Below are positions 37,107-48,999 of a stretch of DNA of 64,000 nucleotides, one piece after another. The position numbers were made by a program, and so were the translations under genes. This DNA comes from Warburgia ugandensis (Eukaryota > Streptophyta > Magnoliopsida > Canellales > Canellaceae). The DNA lies in assembly GCA_035236585.1 (NCBI GenBank), contig CP141132.1:22481945-22545944 (forward strand), given 5' to 3'. Below the pieces are notes generated by a model. That model was not told the DNA's origin. It worked only from the letters and a program-made list of their open reading frames with translations, and did no database searches. Within the stretch, counting starts at the first letter, position 1. Each line of letters begins with the position of its first letter.

Positions 37107-39445
37107 CCCTAGCCTAAGGAGATGATGAAGGAACTAGGTACTTCCCTGAAAATCTTGCTATTCTTCAACATAATGCCATTAACTAAGAATTTTGGATGGG
37201 TTTGTGGATGGATTTGATTCTTCTCAACCATAGTTTAGGAATGAATAAATCCTTAGTTTCTAGAGAAAGTGGCATGAGGATTCTTCCTTTCCTTAACCCA
37301 AAGAAAATAAAAATAGAATGCATGCAAGATAGGATGGAGGAGGCATGTAATAAAGAAGGATGAAGGCTTGGCGGGTGAAAATGTAAAGCAGAGTCAAAGG
37401 ATGCTTAAGTTGTGTAAGGGCTAAGGGTAGGAGCATGTGAGAGAGAGTGAAAGATGCAAGGGAAAGGCAAGGGTGGAGTGATGAGGTGTGCTATTCTAAG
37501 GGTGAATGGTCGTGTAATGGAAAGGTTGAAGGCAAAGGTGATGTAGACATGGAAACACAAAGCGAGAAAGGATGTGTGTGATTGAAATAGGAGGGAAGAT
37601 GGGAGAAGAAGGAAGGGAAGGGGAATAAATGGTTGAGATTCTTACCTCTTCTCTAAAGATAAAGGGCAGCCCCGGTGCATGAAGCCCCCACCTATGCGGG
37701 GTCCAGGGAAGGGCCAAACCACAAGGGCTTATAGTAGGTAGCCTTACCTTGCATTTTGCAAGAGGCTGATTCCATGATTTGAACCCGTGACCTTAAGGTC
37801 ACATGACGACAACTTTTACCATTGTGCCAAGGCTCCCCTTCTACATCTTCTCTATAGATGTCGCCGTGTATATCAATGGGAAAGTTGGTAAGAGTGATCT
37901 CTCTCCCTCTATTTCTTTAAGGCTTAGCTCTATGATCTTGGGAAAAGTAAGAGATCCCATTCTTCTTCTCCTTCACCTCAATTTGTAGTTTTCTAAGAAA
38001 GAAGTCCTAGGAATTGGATAGCTAGGATCATGTGGATAAAGGAGTGATAGATGTTTAGGATTTAACGGTGAATGGAAAAAGGAAATAAGGATTAGAAAGA
38101 GAGGGGGTGTGAAATTCAAAAGAGGAAGAGTTTGAGATGAGGAAGGAAAATTTTAAGGATGAGAGGGAAGGAGATAGAATGGAAATGGAGAAAATCAAGT
38201 AAGAGATGTGAGAATAGAAAAGAACGGAGGAAGGGGCATAAGATTCTATATGTGTGTATAAGAAGTTTAGAAAGTCTAGAATAAAGATGCACCATTGGAT
38301 GGAAATGGTTGGTGAAGATATTTTCTTTTTAGGGTTTTACATTGAGTTATTATGGATTAGATGGTTGCTAGGGTTTGTGGCTTTCCTATGCTTCGTTCTT
38401 GCCCATTGGATCGTCTTTAACCTAGCTTGAGTGGATGAGATGCTGTTGAAGTTCACTTATCTACAAGGATCCTCTTTATAGCTCTTTATCTCTCCCTTGT
38501 TTGATTAGCATACCTTAGAGTGGAATACATAGATTCCTTTGGGATTTCCTTATGCACTTTAAGTTTCTTCTTATTTTTCTCCCACCCCACCTTTATTTTC
38601 TCTAACCAACAAGCTTCAAGGAGAATTGGATATCTCCACCATTGAAGTGGTATGTTTTTCTCCTAAAAAGACGGTGACCAGCCCATTGAAAAATCTCCAC
38701 TAATGGGACTTCATTCTAATTTTCATTGCAGTTTTATTTTCTCATTGGTTGCTTAGGATATATACAAACTAGGACATATTTTGGCCTTTATATACTTGAA
38801 AAGTAAGGATGATTTTCAATTGTAGATTTCTCGTAAATTATTTCTCTTCTTTCCTCCTTTATTTTCTCCATCTTTCTTCCTTAATTTTCTCACTTAAAAA
38901 TGTGTAAGAGGGGGGGGATGGGGGGATACATACTTTCATGGAAAAGTCATCCACTCACTTTGGTGGTCCTCACTTTTCATTGAGTAGGAGAAATAGTGAC
39001 TGAAATGTGTCTCATGTGGGCCCCAGTCCCTGGCTTGTTTTGTTTCAAAAAAATCTCTCATTGTATGTGTATCCAATGTTTGTAATTTGAGCATCCTGTA
39101 GAAGCTTCCCAAGGTGGTGGGTATCATGCATGAGAAGTTCAGTCACCTTTACTTTTGATAAGAACACCTTATTTTGTACGGATGAGGTTGATGTTCCATT
39201 TATGATTTCTAAATACTCTGACTTTGATAACGACACCCATCGAGCTCCTAGACTTCATATTTGGCATACAAGCCCATGATATAGCTTGGAGTCTAAACTT
39301 GCTCTTTTTAAGGTTAAAATTACCGAACTTGTGCATTTTTTATTTGTACTCTAGATCTAAAAATTGTATAATTAACCCTAATTAGTGATGTTTAAGTTAT
39401 TTTTTGGGTTAGAAACTACTAAATATAATAGTTCTTCATGGATCA
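37107..39445 (-). mobile_element. C2: family C LTR, reverse
   Basis: The minus strand from about 39445 matches C1r and C1f at the LTR start: CATCACTAATTAGGGTTAATT-like, then CTATATCATGGGCTTG. It continues through a TATA-like GAGCTATAAAGAGG (38471-38484) to about 37107, where it abuts the B-2 LTR. It hosts a SINE at 37661-37846. The open frames at 38936-39236 (minus) lie in the U3-like part and show no domain. Confidence 0.65.
37661..37846 (-). mobile_element. Au-like tRNA-derived SINE with target duplication
   Basis: The minus strand begins GGGGAGCCTTGGC at 37838. It carries an A box (TGGCACAATGG, 37819-37829) and a B box (GGTTCAAATC, 37776-37785), then CAGCCTCTTGCAAAATGCA and TGGACCCCGCATAGG, ending GGGGCTGCCCTTT at 37661. 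This matches the known layout of the plant Au SINE: pol III-transcribed, about 180 bp, no coding capacity, mobilised by LINE machinery. Flanks CTTCTCTAAAGAT (37648-37660) and CTTCTCTATAGAT (37847-37859) are a 13 bp target duplication with one change. A perfect 16 bp palindrome (GTGACCTTAAGGTCAC) lies at 37787-37802. Confidence 0.93.
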
Positions 39446-40065
39446 TCCTTGCTTCAATTTAATTACAATAGTTAAGATTTCTTCTAATCCATTGAAATTT
39501 GAGTGTCCATTTAAATCCTACAAATTTTCAAAAAGAATAATGTACCATTTCTAGCTCGGGGGTTTGAACTCTAACATGGAAATTGACAATTAAACACACA
39601 ACCAAATGTGATACCTTAGCTTTATTATCAAACTTGCACAAATAACTTACTAATGGAATAAAATTTTGAGGTGTTATAGTGACACAACTAAAGAGTCCTA
39701 TAGTAGATAGTCCAACCATTTACATAAAGTTTTATTTTGTTTATTTGGTTCATTTCATTATGCATTGAAGTTGCATTATAAGCATATTTTCATAAATGAA
39801 AGTAGTTTTTATTCAAGTTCTTAGTTAGTTTGTTTTACTTTATTTACTTGTCTTATTTCCTTACTTTAGTTGTATTCTTTCAATGTTATTAGTGCTTAAA
39901 ATTATTGGCTTTCCTTAATCACTAGCAAGGTTAAAGTAGGATTGTCTAAGTTTTTAATTGAATTATGTATTAAAATTTTTTTGTGGGAACGACCTATATT
40001 TGCTAGTCTATTCTATAATAAGACCTGTGCACATACGATTAATTTAAAAAATCATATCAGCTTCC
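39446..40065 (+). mobile_element. Probable 3' end of a further LTR
   Basis: The stretch ends TGTGGGAACGACCTATATTTG, then GCACATACGATTAATTT and AAAATCATATCA, which resembles the U5 end of Athila-type LTRs. A T-rich region with a TTTGTTTTACTTTATTTAC block precedes it. No start or target duplication was found and no primer binding site follows. The open frame at 39528-39719 (minus) has no recognised content. Confidence 0.4.
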
Positions 40066-42229
40066 TATCCCATTAAGCCTTGGTATGTCCCTTATTCTCA
40101 TACAGACATTTTCTAAGTCTTCATTTTCCTCGACCTATTAATGCTTCTTTTCATGTTTATTATGTTGATGTGAATGTGCTAGTGCACTTGTTTGTCTTCT
40201 TATTTGTCTTTCATGTATTCATTCCAAGTTGTTAATTTAGTGAAAGTCCAATTCAATCTAACTAGTTTTTCAACCTATATGAATAAGGGGGCTTGGTTTG
40301 CTTGCAATCCTTACTACCTTGGTTCTTAGTGATGATAAACATAGACCTCTGGTTTAGTAGACTCATTTGAGTCATTAGGGATCTAGGGCCTTCTTTACCT
40401 TAGGTTGCAACTCCTTGTTAATAATCTACTCAAGATCACATGAATCTAGGTTAGAGACTTAAAAAAAAATCATTAGAAATGACTAAATTAACTTTTAGGT
40501 CTCACCCCCCTTAGAGTTTAGAAGACTACACCAAGTTAAAATAAACATGTAGATCCCATAAATCATCTCTAATTGACATGCAATAAAATATTCTAATCTA
40601 GATAAGATAATAAGACCCTTTTCGAGCTTGTAGGTTATCTAAAAAATGCCTACACCTAATAAGATGTATGTGACAAATCATTTCAAGAATAAACATTTCC
40701 TAATCATGATTTTCAAAGTTTTAAGTTAAAGCTTAGGGAAATAAAATGTTCTCCCATCAAAACTTGATGGTTTGAGAATGGTTTTTAGAAAGCCAACTAT
40801 GAAAAACAAGGGTTGGAGTTGTCTTCTCAATGAGGATGATTTGCTTCTATCTTTTCCTCTCTTTTTCCTTTTCTTAAGTACCCTACCTTATAATTTTAGT
40901 TACTAGAAAAAAAAAAAAAAAAGAATTTCTAGATTTTTGGATTTTTGTTTCATGTATCTTTTATTTCTAGTTTAAGATTTCATCTGTCTTCTATTTAGAC
41001 TCATCATTCATGCAATATGCCCTATAGTTGTTAATTTCATGTTTTTTGTTTCCACAAAAAACTAAGAGAAGTATTTTTTTCAAGGGTTTTAGTTTGAGTG
41101 GTGTAACAATATGTTTATAGTTTTCTTTACAAGATTACCTAGAACTCATAACTTTTTGTAGCTCCTTGTTTTGATTCAAATTATGTTTTAGCATGCTTTT
41201 CTAATTTCTAGATTTTCATTTCATCTTTCATGTGTTGCAAGTGACTAGTTGTATTATTTTCACATTTTCTTCACTCTAATGTAATTATAAAAAAGAAAAA
41301 GAAAAAAGAAATGTATGTTCTAGTATATATCCAATTTTGACAAAGTTTCAAGATTCTAGTTTCTAAGAAAAATCATATTTAAAAATTTTCAATTATCAAA
41401 TTTCTAAAAGTACATAATTATTTTTAATTGGAACATGCTTGTATCCTTTTAGCTCTAATATCTAGCTTCATTTAATTCACATGCTCCATTCATGTTAGCA
41501 TATTTCTAGTTTCTACATATTTTCCATGACGTATTCTATGTTCTACTTCAAATCATGATTCATGCCTAGTTGTGTCAATCTCCATGGTTAATTCCTTTCT
41601 ATCATTCAATGCATTTTTTTAGCTTTGCTCCATGTCTTATGTTCCAACTACTTAGCTTCATATAGTTAATGCTATACTTTTATATTTTAGTATATTTTCC
41701 ATTCCCATGAGTATTTATATTGTAGTTTAAATATTTGATGGAGTTCATGAATGATTTAAAGATGACTTCATTAACTCTCTGCATGAATGATTTAAATATG
41801 ACTTGATTTATTCTATTTCATAATTAAATTTATGATTTCCTAACTTTAGAATTCAAAACTATGGAATGACTAAACCTAAAGTAGCCAGTGTGTTGAATGT
41901 TGAAGGTCAACGAGGCTAAGTTTACTTGCATTCTTGTCTATTTTGACTTTGGAGATGTTAGAACTCTAGAACTTTAGTTTAGTAGACCTGTTTGGGTCAT
42001 TGGGGACCTAATGCCCATTTTAGCTTAGGTGAAAAGTCCACTATGATAATCTACATAGGTTCACATGAAGTTAGGATAAAAACTTCATAAAAGTTATTAG
42101 AATAGATCCATTTAATCATAGTAATTCTTCCATCTTAGTTAGTCTATTCCAATTCAAAATAAAACATTCATCTTTCATAAAATACTTAATAGTCATTTCA
42201 ACAAACAATAATTCTTCAAACCTAGGGTA
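40066..42229. repeat. Unassigned AT-rich region with a degenerate direct repeat
   Basis: No gene or known element was recognised. Two similar segments, at about 40288-40500 and 41915-42120, share TTTAGTAGAC-T-TTTG-GTCATT-GGGA and the order of the following blocks (AATCTAC, CACATGAA, AAAGTTATTAGAA-like). They are about 1.63 kb apart in direct orientation. They could be ends of a decayed element or an old tandem duplication. Confidence 0.45.
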
Positions 42230-43340
42230 TGACAAGATTTTCCTCTTGCCCTTCTTCCTCGTAGTCTCTGGAATGCTTACATATTACACAGATAAAGGCA
42301 TCCTTTACAAGAATCTAGCGAAGTCAAATTTTGCCTCAACCAATGTCAACCTTACTCCTTGCAAGGTCTCACCAATCTACAAATAAAGCATGTTGACCAC
42401 TTCATCATCAAGACCTTATCCTAATCAGGGGTCATCACATGAATCATGTTCCTCCATTCCCTACTATTTATTATCATGGCTTCATTTAGTCCCAAACCTT
42501 TTAAATCTTTTCTCACCACTTATATCTACATTTTTTTTAGCCTTCCACTTACCTTTTTAGAACCTTCCATTTGGATCGCCTCACTTCTTCTAATCGATGC
42601 CATCTTTTGTCTCCATTGGACATGTCCAAACTATCTAAGTCTAATCTCCATCATCTTTTTACACATTGGTGTAACTCCTAAGTTTCCTCTAATGTTTTCA
42701 TTTATAATTTTATCCATTCTAGTCTTCCCACTCATCCATCTTGGCATCCACATTTTAGTAATGCACATCCTATATGTGTGTGTGTACTGTTCCTTAACTA
42801 CCCAAAACTTTGATACATAGAGCATGGTCGGCCTTATAGCCATCCTATATCTTGTCGATCACACAAAACTTTAGATGAGCATCTCAATTTATTCTAACCC
42901 ACTTGGATTTTTTGGGTAACCTCCTTCTCAATCTCTTCACTCTCATGAATTATTGATCCCATGTATCTAAAGTTTTCTTTTGGGGGAGTTCTTGGTTATT
43001 AATCTTTGTAGGTTCTCCACTCCCTCTCTTCTGCATACTGAAATTGCATTTCATATACTCTATCTTAGTTCAACTAATTTTAAATCCTTTAGATTCTAAT
43101 GCATCTCTCCATAGCTCTAATTTTTATGTTTATGCCCTCTCTAGACTCATCAATCAAAATTATATCATTTGCAAATAACATGCACTATGAAATCACCTCA
43201 TGTAGATCCTTGATGTAATCCTATAGTGATAGGAAAATTAGATGTCTCTCTACTAGTGGTCCTAACATTTGTTACTACCCCCTCATATGTATCCTTAAAA
43301 TATGTCTACATGTAATGAATGTAAATATATAATTCAAATT
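42230..43340 (-). pseudogene. RTE-type LINE reverse transcriptase fragment
   Basis: Read on the minus strand through frameshifts, the fragment gives YFKDTYEGVVTNVRTTSRET, then FPITIGLHQGS near 43240. The polymerase core follows as CMLFANDIILIDESREG (FADD to FAND). Next comes ELWRDALESKGFKISQTKIEY. The region at 42631-42843 gives RPTMLYVSKFWVVKEQ, MPRWMSGKTRMDKI and NENIRGNLGVTP, with RLRWFGHVQW after it. These are hallmarks of plant LINEs of the RTE type. The SALSPYLF block between LHQGS and the FAND motif is missing. The 5' half is absent. The plus-strand frame 42446-42820 is its shadow. Confidence 0.85.
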
Positions 43341-43649
43341 AATAAATCAATGTATTTACAAAAATAGGGTAATTTTTTTCATTCATTTAATTAGTTATTA
43401 TGTATATGTCTTAATCGTTAATGGAGAAATAGAACAAGCACATTAAAGAATTATGTTAGGATAACAATTAAGAAGGTATTATTGGGATAATCCAGAAATT
43501 TAGAAACAAATTTTTAAAATGAAAGAGAAATTTAAAAATCATATTTAGTAGTTATTAAGTAATTTTTTTTATAGATATTTATAATTAAAAGTGGTGATAA
43601 AATGAGGAATTTGTAGGTCACTTGTGAAAAGAAAGTCCTAGCCTAAGCT
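43341..43649. other. AT-rich spacer
   Basis: About 310 bases of AT-rich sequence between the LINE fragment and recognisable gag of element E. No motif was recognised; it may be decayed gag. Confidence 0.4.
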
Positions 43650-44824
43650 CAAGCCAAAGCTTATGGAAAAATTCCAACAAGTGAATAAAAAATGAGGAAT
43701 TTATTATAATTCCTCATGGAGATAAAGAAATACTTAGACTCAAAAGAAAGGAAGCCTGTATGAAATAGGAGTGACCACAGATATGTCATACAAATTTGAC
43801 ACCTTGGCGGGACAAGTAGACAAGGTAGAAAATATGTTCCAGACAATTGCTACCTAATTAAATACCATCATGGCTGCTAATGCATCCATGAAATATCCAC
43901 AAGAGGTTTGTTCTATTTGTTCTAGCCCAAAACAATTAACTTCAATTTGTCCATCTAATAGTGTGTACATTGGTCATGTTTTGGAACAAGCAAATTCTCT
44001 AAATGCATATTGCAATCCTAGCAATAATCCACCCTCTAACACCTATAATCTCGAATGGGCCAGGCATCCTAACTTATCATGGTCAAAGAACAATTACCAA
44101 GGATGTCCATCTATGAACCCTCCTATACAAAGCATTCCTAAAGCTTCAATTTCCCTATAGGTACCTAGTTTTCACCTTCCTCAACAGCTAAAGAAATCAT
44201 CAGTTGATAGTTGAGGACAATATAGAGTTGCTTCTTAAGAAACAATAGGATATTAACAATATTTAGAATGAGACTAGACATAGATCAACTCTAAATTCTC
44301 AAGCTATTGCAAAATTAGAAATGTAAATGAGCCAGTTGTCTACTGCATTGAATGATATGAGAAAGTGATAGTTTCCTAGTCAGTCAATTCTAAACCCTAA
44401 TGTTCAGTTTGAAGTAGGGTCAAGTTCAAGTAGACTAAATGAGCAAGCAAAGTCCATAACTACCCTTAGGAGTGGCATTTAGGTTGATAACAAGGTACGG
44501 TAGGCTAAGGAAACTATAAAGAAGAATAAAGTAGTTACAACACAGGAGAAAGAGAAAAGATAGAAATCTCCCACTCCATCTGACCCTATAGTGGAGGTAC
44601 CTTATGTGCCTAAGGCCCATTCCCTCAGTTATTAAATAATGCTAAGAAAGGAACTAATTTGAATGAGATTATGGATACATTTAAGCATGTTCAAATAAAT
44701 ATCCCATAACTGAAGGTTATCAAAGGCATTCTTTCTTATGCCAAATTTCTTAAAGAATTTGCATACAAAAGAACAAGCTTAATGTACTAAAGAAAGCCTT
44801 TCTCACCGAGCAAGTGAGATCTTT
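43650..44824 (+). pseudogene. Athila-like gag C-terminal remnant (element E)
   Basis: The clearest frame is at 43870-44160. A coiled VDKVENMFQTIATXLNTIM-like segment precedes MKYPQEVCSICSSPKQLTSIC, where the CX2CX4HX4C zinc knuckle has lost its histidine (Q instead). Next comes LNAYCNPSNNPPSNTYN with EWARHPNLSWSKNNYQG. Downstream, SQLSTALNDMRK-like and SITTLRSG (44455-44480) mark the gag end. NLNEIMDTFKHVQINIP and ILSYAKFLKEF (44655-44770) mark the gag-protease linker. It is cut by A3 at 44829 within the conserved LTEQV-SxI segment. Confidence 0.87.
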
Positions 44825-45162
44825 AATCCTGTAATGACACCAATTTTGTAATATTGAAATTCTAAGTTAAGCAATGAAAAGATCAGTTTTTGAAGATAAG
44901 GGCATTTTAGTCATTTCACTATTCACCTTGACTGAACCCAGAAATTTGGTCCTAAAAATGGTACCATTAGGTGCGTCTCAGAAAAAGGAATCCAATGAGA
45001 CTAAAATCACCCAAAACGGAGTTAAAATGAGCAAGTTGTGGCCCTTTGAAGTTCAGGGGCAAAAATGTAATTTTTACAAAAAACGGATTTAGCCTGCAAA
45101 ACACAGGGGCCCATTTTGATACGGGCACTTTTCATCTTCAACCTCCTAGAGAGTTCTAGAAC

Positions 45163-45190
45163 GGCGGTGATTGGAGGAGAAATCACCGCC
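45163..45190 (+). promoter_or_regulatory. Palindrome upstream of TATA box in A3 LTR
   Basis: GGCGGTGATT, an 8-base spacer, then AATCACCGCC: a perfect 10 bp inverted repeat about 65 bp upstream of the TATA palindrome (45253-45270). A second half-site pair (CACCGC 45207, GCGGTG 45222) follows. A2 (22570-22597) and A4 (52423-52450) keep it with one changed base pair. It may be a transcription factor site in U3; this is inferred from position and conservation. Confidence 0.6.
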
Positions 45191-45563
45191 ATTCTGGAGG
45201 TTTCTCCACCGCTATTGAAAGGCGGTGAGAGCCCCCTCCCAAACCCTCTCATAGCTTTATAAATAGAGCTCTTGGGCGCCTCTAATGGAAGCCCAAAAGG
45301 TTGAAGAAAACCCATTGTGGAGGAGTGACCTAGAGGGGAAACAAGGAGAAAAACCCAGCAACGAGCCAGGTATGCCCAAGATCCCTCAAAACCCATCTTC
45401 ACAGTAGTTCTAAGATCAATTTTCCTAGGTTTTTGCATAAAAAATCATGCAAAATGAAGCCTTGGAGAGCCACCAAGGACCCAGGGATGTTCCCTAGGCC
45501 GCATTGGCTTGACAGGGTTGAACCAGGGTGTCCTGAGGACGCCCCGGTTCCCCAATGAACAGG

Positions 45564-45613
45564 ACGTTCCAGTCGGAACGTAACACGTCGTCCCGTTTGA
45601 AAAACCAAACGGG
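45564..45613 (+). other. Pair of conserved hairpins in A3 LTR transcript region
   Basis: Hairpin 1: ACGTTCC, loop AGTC, GGAACGT (45564-45581). Hairpin 2: CCCGTTTG, loop AAAAAC, CAAACGGG (45592-45613). Both stems are perfect and lie about 300 bases downstream of the TATA box, so they would be in the LTR transcript. A4 has both perfect (52825-52842, 52854-52875) and A2 has both perfect on the other strand (22201-22218, 22168-22189) with changed loops. Confidence 0.7.
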
Positions 45614-47459
45614 CGCGTCCGGGGACACGCTCGCAAAAGAGAAGGACGGGAGAAAAAACCCAGCGCGTCTACAGACGTGCCTATTGAGGCACACACCGCA
45701 GTCGCTTAGGGTGCTAGCGATATAGGTTTTCTCGTTTCTTAAGGAAGTTAGGGCGCATGACGCTAACGCGCAGCGCCCTAGCATTCCGCCTTTTCACTCT
45801 TAAGACCCCTATGTACGTGCGACACTAAAATGCTTATAACTCGAGATCTAGAGCTCCGATTGAGGTGCCACAAAAGACGTTGTATTCATGTCGATGATGT
45901 AGACACACCTAAACTATAAAATCCCTGATCAAGGCCCAATCAAAGGTGGACATGACCCTTAGAATAGGATGGTGGCGCGTGGCCACTAGACCTTTGAAAA
46001 ACTGAGGATACCAAGGCCCAATTAGGACCTGAGGACACCCATAGGCATAGGGATGGACCCCTAATACCTAAGTAATAAGACCAACCACTCTAAAACCAAT
46101 AAAAGATAGGCCAAACTAACCTTGATTCCCCAAACCATGTTCAAGAGCGTACGAGGACAAAAGGGTTAACGCGGCCTAGCCAGGTAAGTGCTCTATCACT
46201 ACTAGATTCTTTTAAAAGAACTATTATTGTTTGAGAATACATATTTTAAGTATATGACTTGTTTAGCATGACTTAATTCAGCATGCATGTGATAAATGCT
46301 TTATGCATAGACATGTTTTGTAAATAATTGCATATACATTATGCATAGATATGTTTTGCAAACTATTACATACATTGCATGATTTGCAAGCATTAAGTTC
46401 TTGCAAAAAAAAATTTCCATGTCCTTGAGGGTTGCCAAAAGACGTTGGAGTACCGAGGGCCAGGCAGTTGTGAGGGACCCAAAGAGGACAAGTTTTGAAA
46501 AAGAGATTTTTCGCTTGTTTGATCTTGTGTGATTTGGGCTAGTAAGCTCATGGGTGCTATGCCGAGGGGTCTGGGTTGGCCACCCAGCCTCTACCACTAT
46601 TAGGTGGATGGGTACCATGCCCAAAAAGAGGCAACGTCCCTACGTCGACTGCACGTGGTACAGGGGGCTACCACTGGTGTCACAGAACTGGGTCGACGTG
46701 TCATAGGCCCCGTGGAGGCTATGACCGAGTGTCCTCAGGTACCCGGGGACCACACAGCAAGGAGGTCGTGGGCATAGTTGGACCCTATGATTTTGTGGAG
46801 TTATTTGCATTGCATATGGCATGATATGAGGTTGGTCGACCATACCATACTAGATATCCATGAGTTGGATTCAATGAAGCATCTTATGCATATCATGATG
46901 TTATGATATATATGATACTTTCGATTTTGGATTATGTGATCCTTTAAGTCATTAGTATTTCAGTTTAACAATGGATTTTAATATCGATTTTGAACTTGAG
47001 TATTCAGACATGCACATGTTTTGAATGAGCATATGATTTTAAAACATCTCATGCATTATAAAACTAGTAGTGATAAGCTCCTACTGAGTATAGTATATAC
47101 TCACCCTATCCTTAACATTTTTCAGACACAAAGTAAATACTTAAGGGCACGGAACGCTTGTGATAGAAGACACCCAAACTAAGTGCAAGTAAGTAAACCC
47201 CTACCTTATCTTTCAATGTTACTTGATTGTAGTTACTCTCTAATAGCTGAGGCTGTGACTAACACTTTCTTGGGAATAATGTTGATTTAAAATTTTTCCA
47301 TGGCTAGATAATTTGAGAATGTGTTTTGATACTTGGGGTTTTTATGAAAGATTGTTTTCCAAAACAAAAAGATTTTCATGCATTTCATACTTATAAAACA
47401 AGAGATCTCGCCTTTTCATAAAAATTGCATCATATAAAAACCCAGGTCGTCCCAAATCC

Positions 47460-48180
47460 AGCATCAGAGCCCTCCTAAGTTTAGAGATCTAGGTTATCCT
47501 ACCATCTCTTGTGTTATTGGAAACCTTGCAACTGATAGGATACTATTAGATGTGGGGGCTAGTGTTAGCTTGTTGCCATACTCTGTCTAGGAGCAACTAG
47601 GGCTCGATGACCATTAGCCAACCAATATCTCTTTGTCGTTAGCAGATATTCTAATATAGGTACACCAATTTTACTTTCCTATATATATGATTTCCATACA
47701 TACCCAGCGTATGTTGGATCCTAGTAATACTTAGATGCCTACTTTTGGTAATGTTCAATGCCATCATCAATTGTAGAAATTTTGTCATGGAGTTAACTTT
47801 CATTAATATGAAAGTTAAGCTTAATGTTTTAATGCCAATCATCAACATCTAGACCTAGATGATTCCTATGTAGTAAATCTAATTAAAGGTCTACTTCAAG
47901 ATGCTAATCCACCATCATCTATCTTAGACCTACTTGATGCATGTCTAACACACTTTAACTATGATTTTGATATATACAAGTCCATCGATGAGATAAATAA
48001 TCTTTTGAAGCTGCACCTATAATGGATACCTCTAAATGGGTACCTCCAATGGAACCTCTTCCTCCTTTAAATTTTGTCCTAGTATCATTGGTAGAAAAAC
48101 TGCCTACCTTAGTCCTTAAGCCACTACCTAAAAATTTAAAACATTCTTACTCATAAGCAAATGAATCCTTGCCTATAATC
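47460..48180 (+). pseudogene. Protease and pre-RT linker remnant (element E)
   Basis: It continues gag after A3: PPKFRDLGYPTISCVIGN-like, then ILLDVGASVSLLPYSV at about 47548-47595 (family LLDLGASVNLLP), a stop, then EQLGLDD. The linker contains DANPPSSILDLLDACLTHFN and IDEINNLL, with LVEKLPTLVLKPLPKNL near 48090. All match the Athila-type polyprotein in order. Frames switch several times. Confidence 0.85.
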
Positions 48181-48999
48181 ATAGACTCAGATCTAGATAA
48201 AGAACAAGAAGGTAAGCTTCTTAATGTTCTTAGAGAATGTAAGACAGCCTTAGGAAGGACCATAGTGAACATAAAAGGGATTAGCCCTACTATGTATATT
48301 CATAGGATTCACCTAGAGGAAAATGCTTTATCATCTTCGGAAACATAGAGGATACTAAATTGTATTATGAAAGAGATAGTGAGAAATGAAGTGCTAAAAT
48401 TCCTAGATATTGGTGTCATCTACCCTATGGCTGACAGCACTTGGGTTAGCAAATTCAGGTAGTCCCCAAGATTTTCAAAGTCATGGTAATCCAAAATGAG
48501 GATAATGAGTTAGTCCTCGCTCACATGATCACCGGGTGGAGAGTTTGTATAGAAAACTAAACTTTGTCATGAGGAAAGACCACTTTCCTTATCCCTTCAT
48601 AGATCAAATGCTAGAAAGGTTAGCTAGTTATAGTTATTACTACTTTCTTGATGGTTACTCTAGTAATAACCAAATCCCTATAGCACTTGAAGACTAAGAG
48701 AAGACTACCTTCACCTACTATCCTATGCCTTTTGGACTTTGAATTGCTCTAGCTACTTTTCAAAGGTGTATGTTGAGCATATTTCTTGATATGGTGGAGA
48801 GGTTTTTAGAGGTGTTATGGATGCTTTTATAGTATTTGGTTCTTCATTTGGTGAGTGCCTACACCATTTAAAACTTGTTCTTGCTAGGTGTCAGGAAAAT
48901 AATTTAGTGTTAAACTGGGAGAAATGTCATTTCATGGTACAAAATGACATTGTTTTTTGCCACATTAGTGTAGCATTAAAATTATTCACAAGAACATGT
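48181..48999 (+). pseudogene. Reverse transcriptase remnant, catalytic motif lost (element E)
   Basis: This is the RT that copies element RNA to DNA. Conserved blocks appear in order: LLNVLRECKTALGRTI and IKGISPTMYIHRIHLEE (48210-48320); EVLKFLDIGVIYPMADSTWV (48390-48450); the GWRVCI--L region frameshifted near 48535; YYYFLDGYS near 48640; and FGSSFGECLHHLKLVLARCQ, NLVLNWEKCHFMV at 48835-48940. The catalytic box, FMDD in relatives, is VMDA here at about 48817-48828, so the second Asp is lost. The reading is interrupted at 49000 by a reverse B LTR and resumes at about 51698. Confidence 0.9.

Larger units (their letters stand above)
44830..47454 (+). mobile_element. A3: solo LTR of family A, 2625 bp
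   Basis: It starts TGTAATGACACC and ends GGTCGTCCCA. It is flanked by the perfect 5 bp duplication AATCC (44825-44829 and 47455-47459) and interrupts the gag-protease linker of element E, whose coding similarity resumes right after the second copy. A TATA box lies at 45257-45265 and conserved palindromes at 45163-45190 and 45564-45613. By eye it is roughly 90% identical to A4 around the TATA box. Open frames on both strands inside (45022-45784, 46301-46843) are not genes. Confidence 0.95.

Noticed and set aside
37787..37802. Perfect 16 bp palindrome as an operator site
   Set aside because: It lies inside the tRNA-related part of the SINE between the two pol III boxes and is explained by that element.
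37776..37829. tRNA gene suggested by A and B box sequences
   Set aside because: The boxes belong to a tRNA-derived SINE with a typical SINE body and target duplication; no cloverleaf acceptor stem could be drawn.
42446..42820. 124-codon plus-strand frame
   Set aside because: It is the antisense shadow of the LINE reverse transcriptase fragment read on the minus strand.
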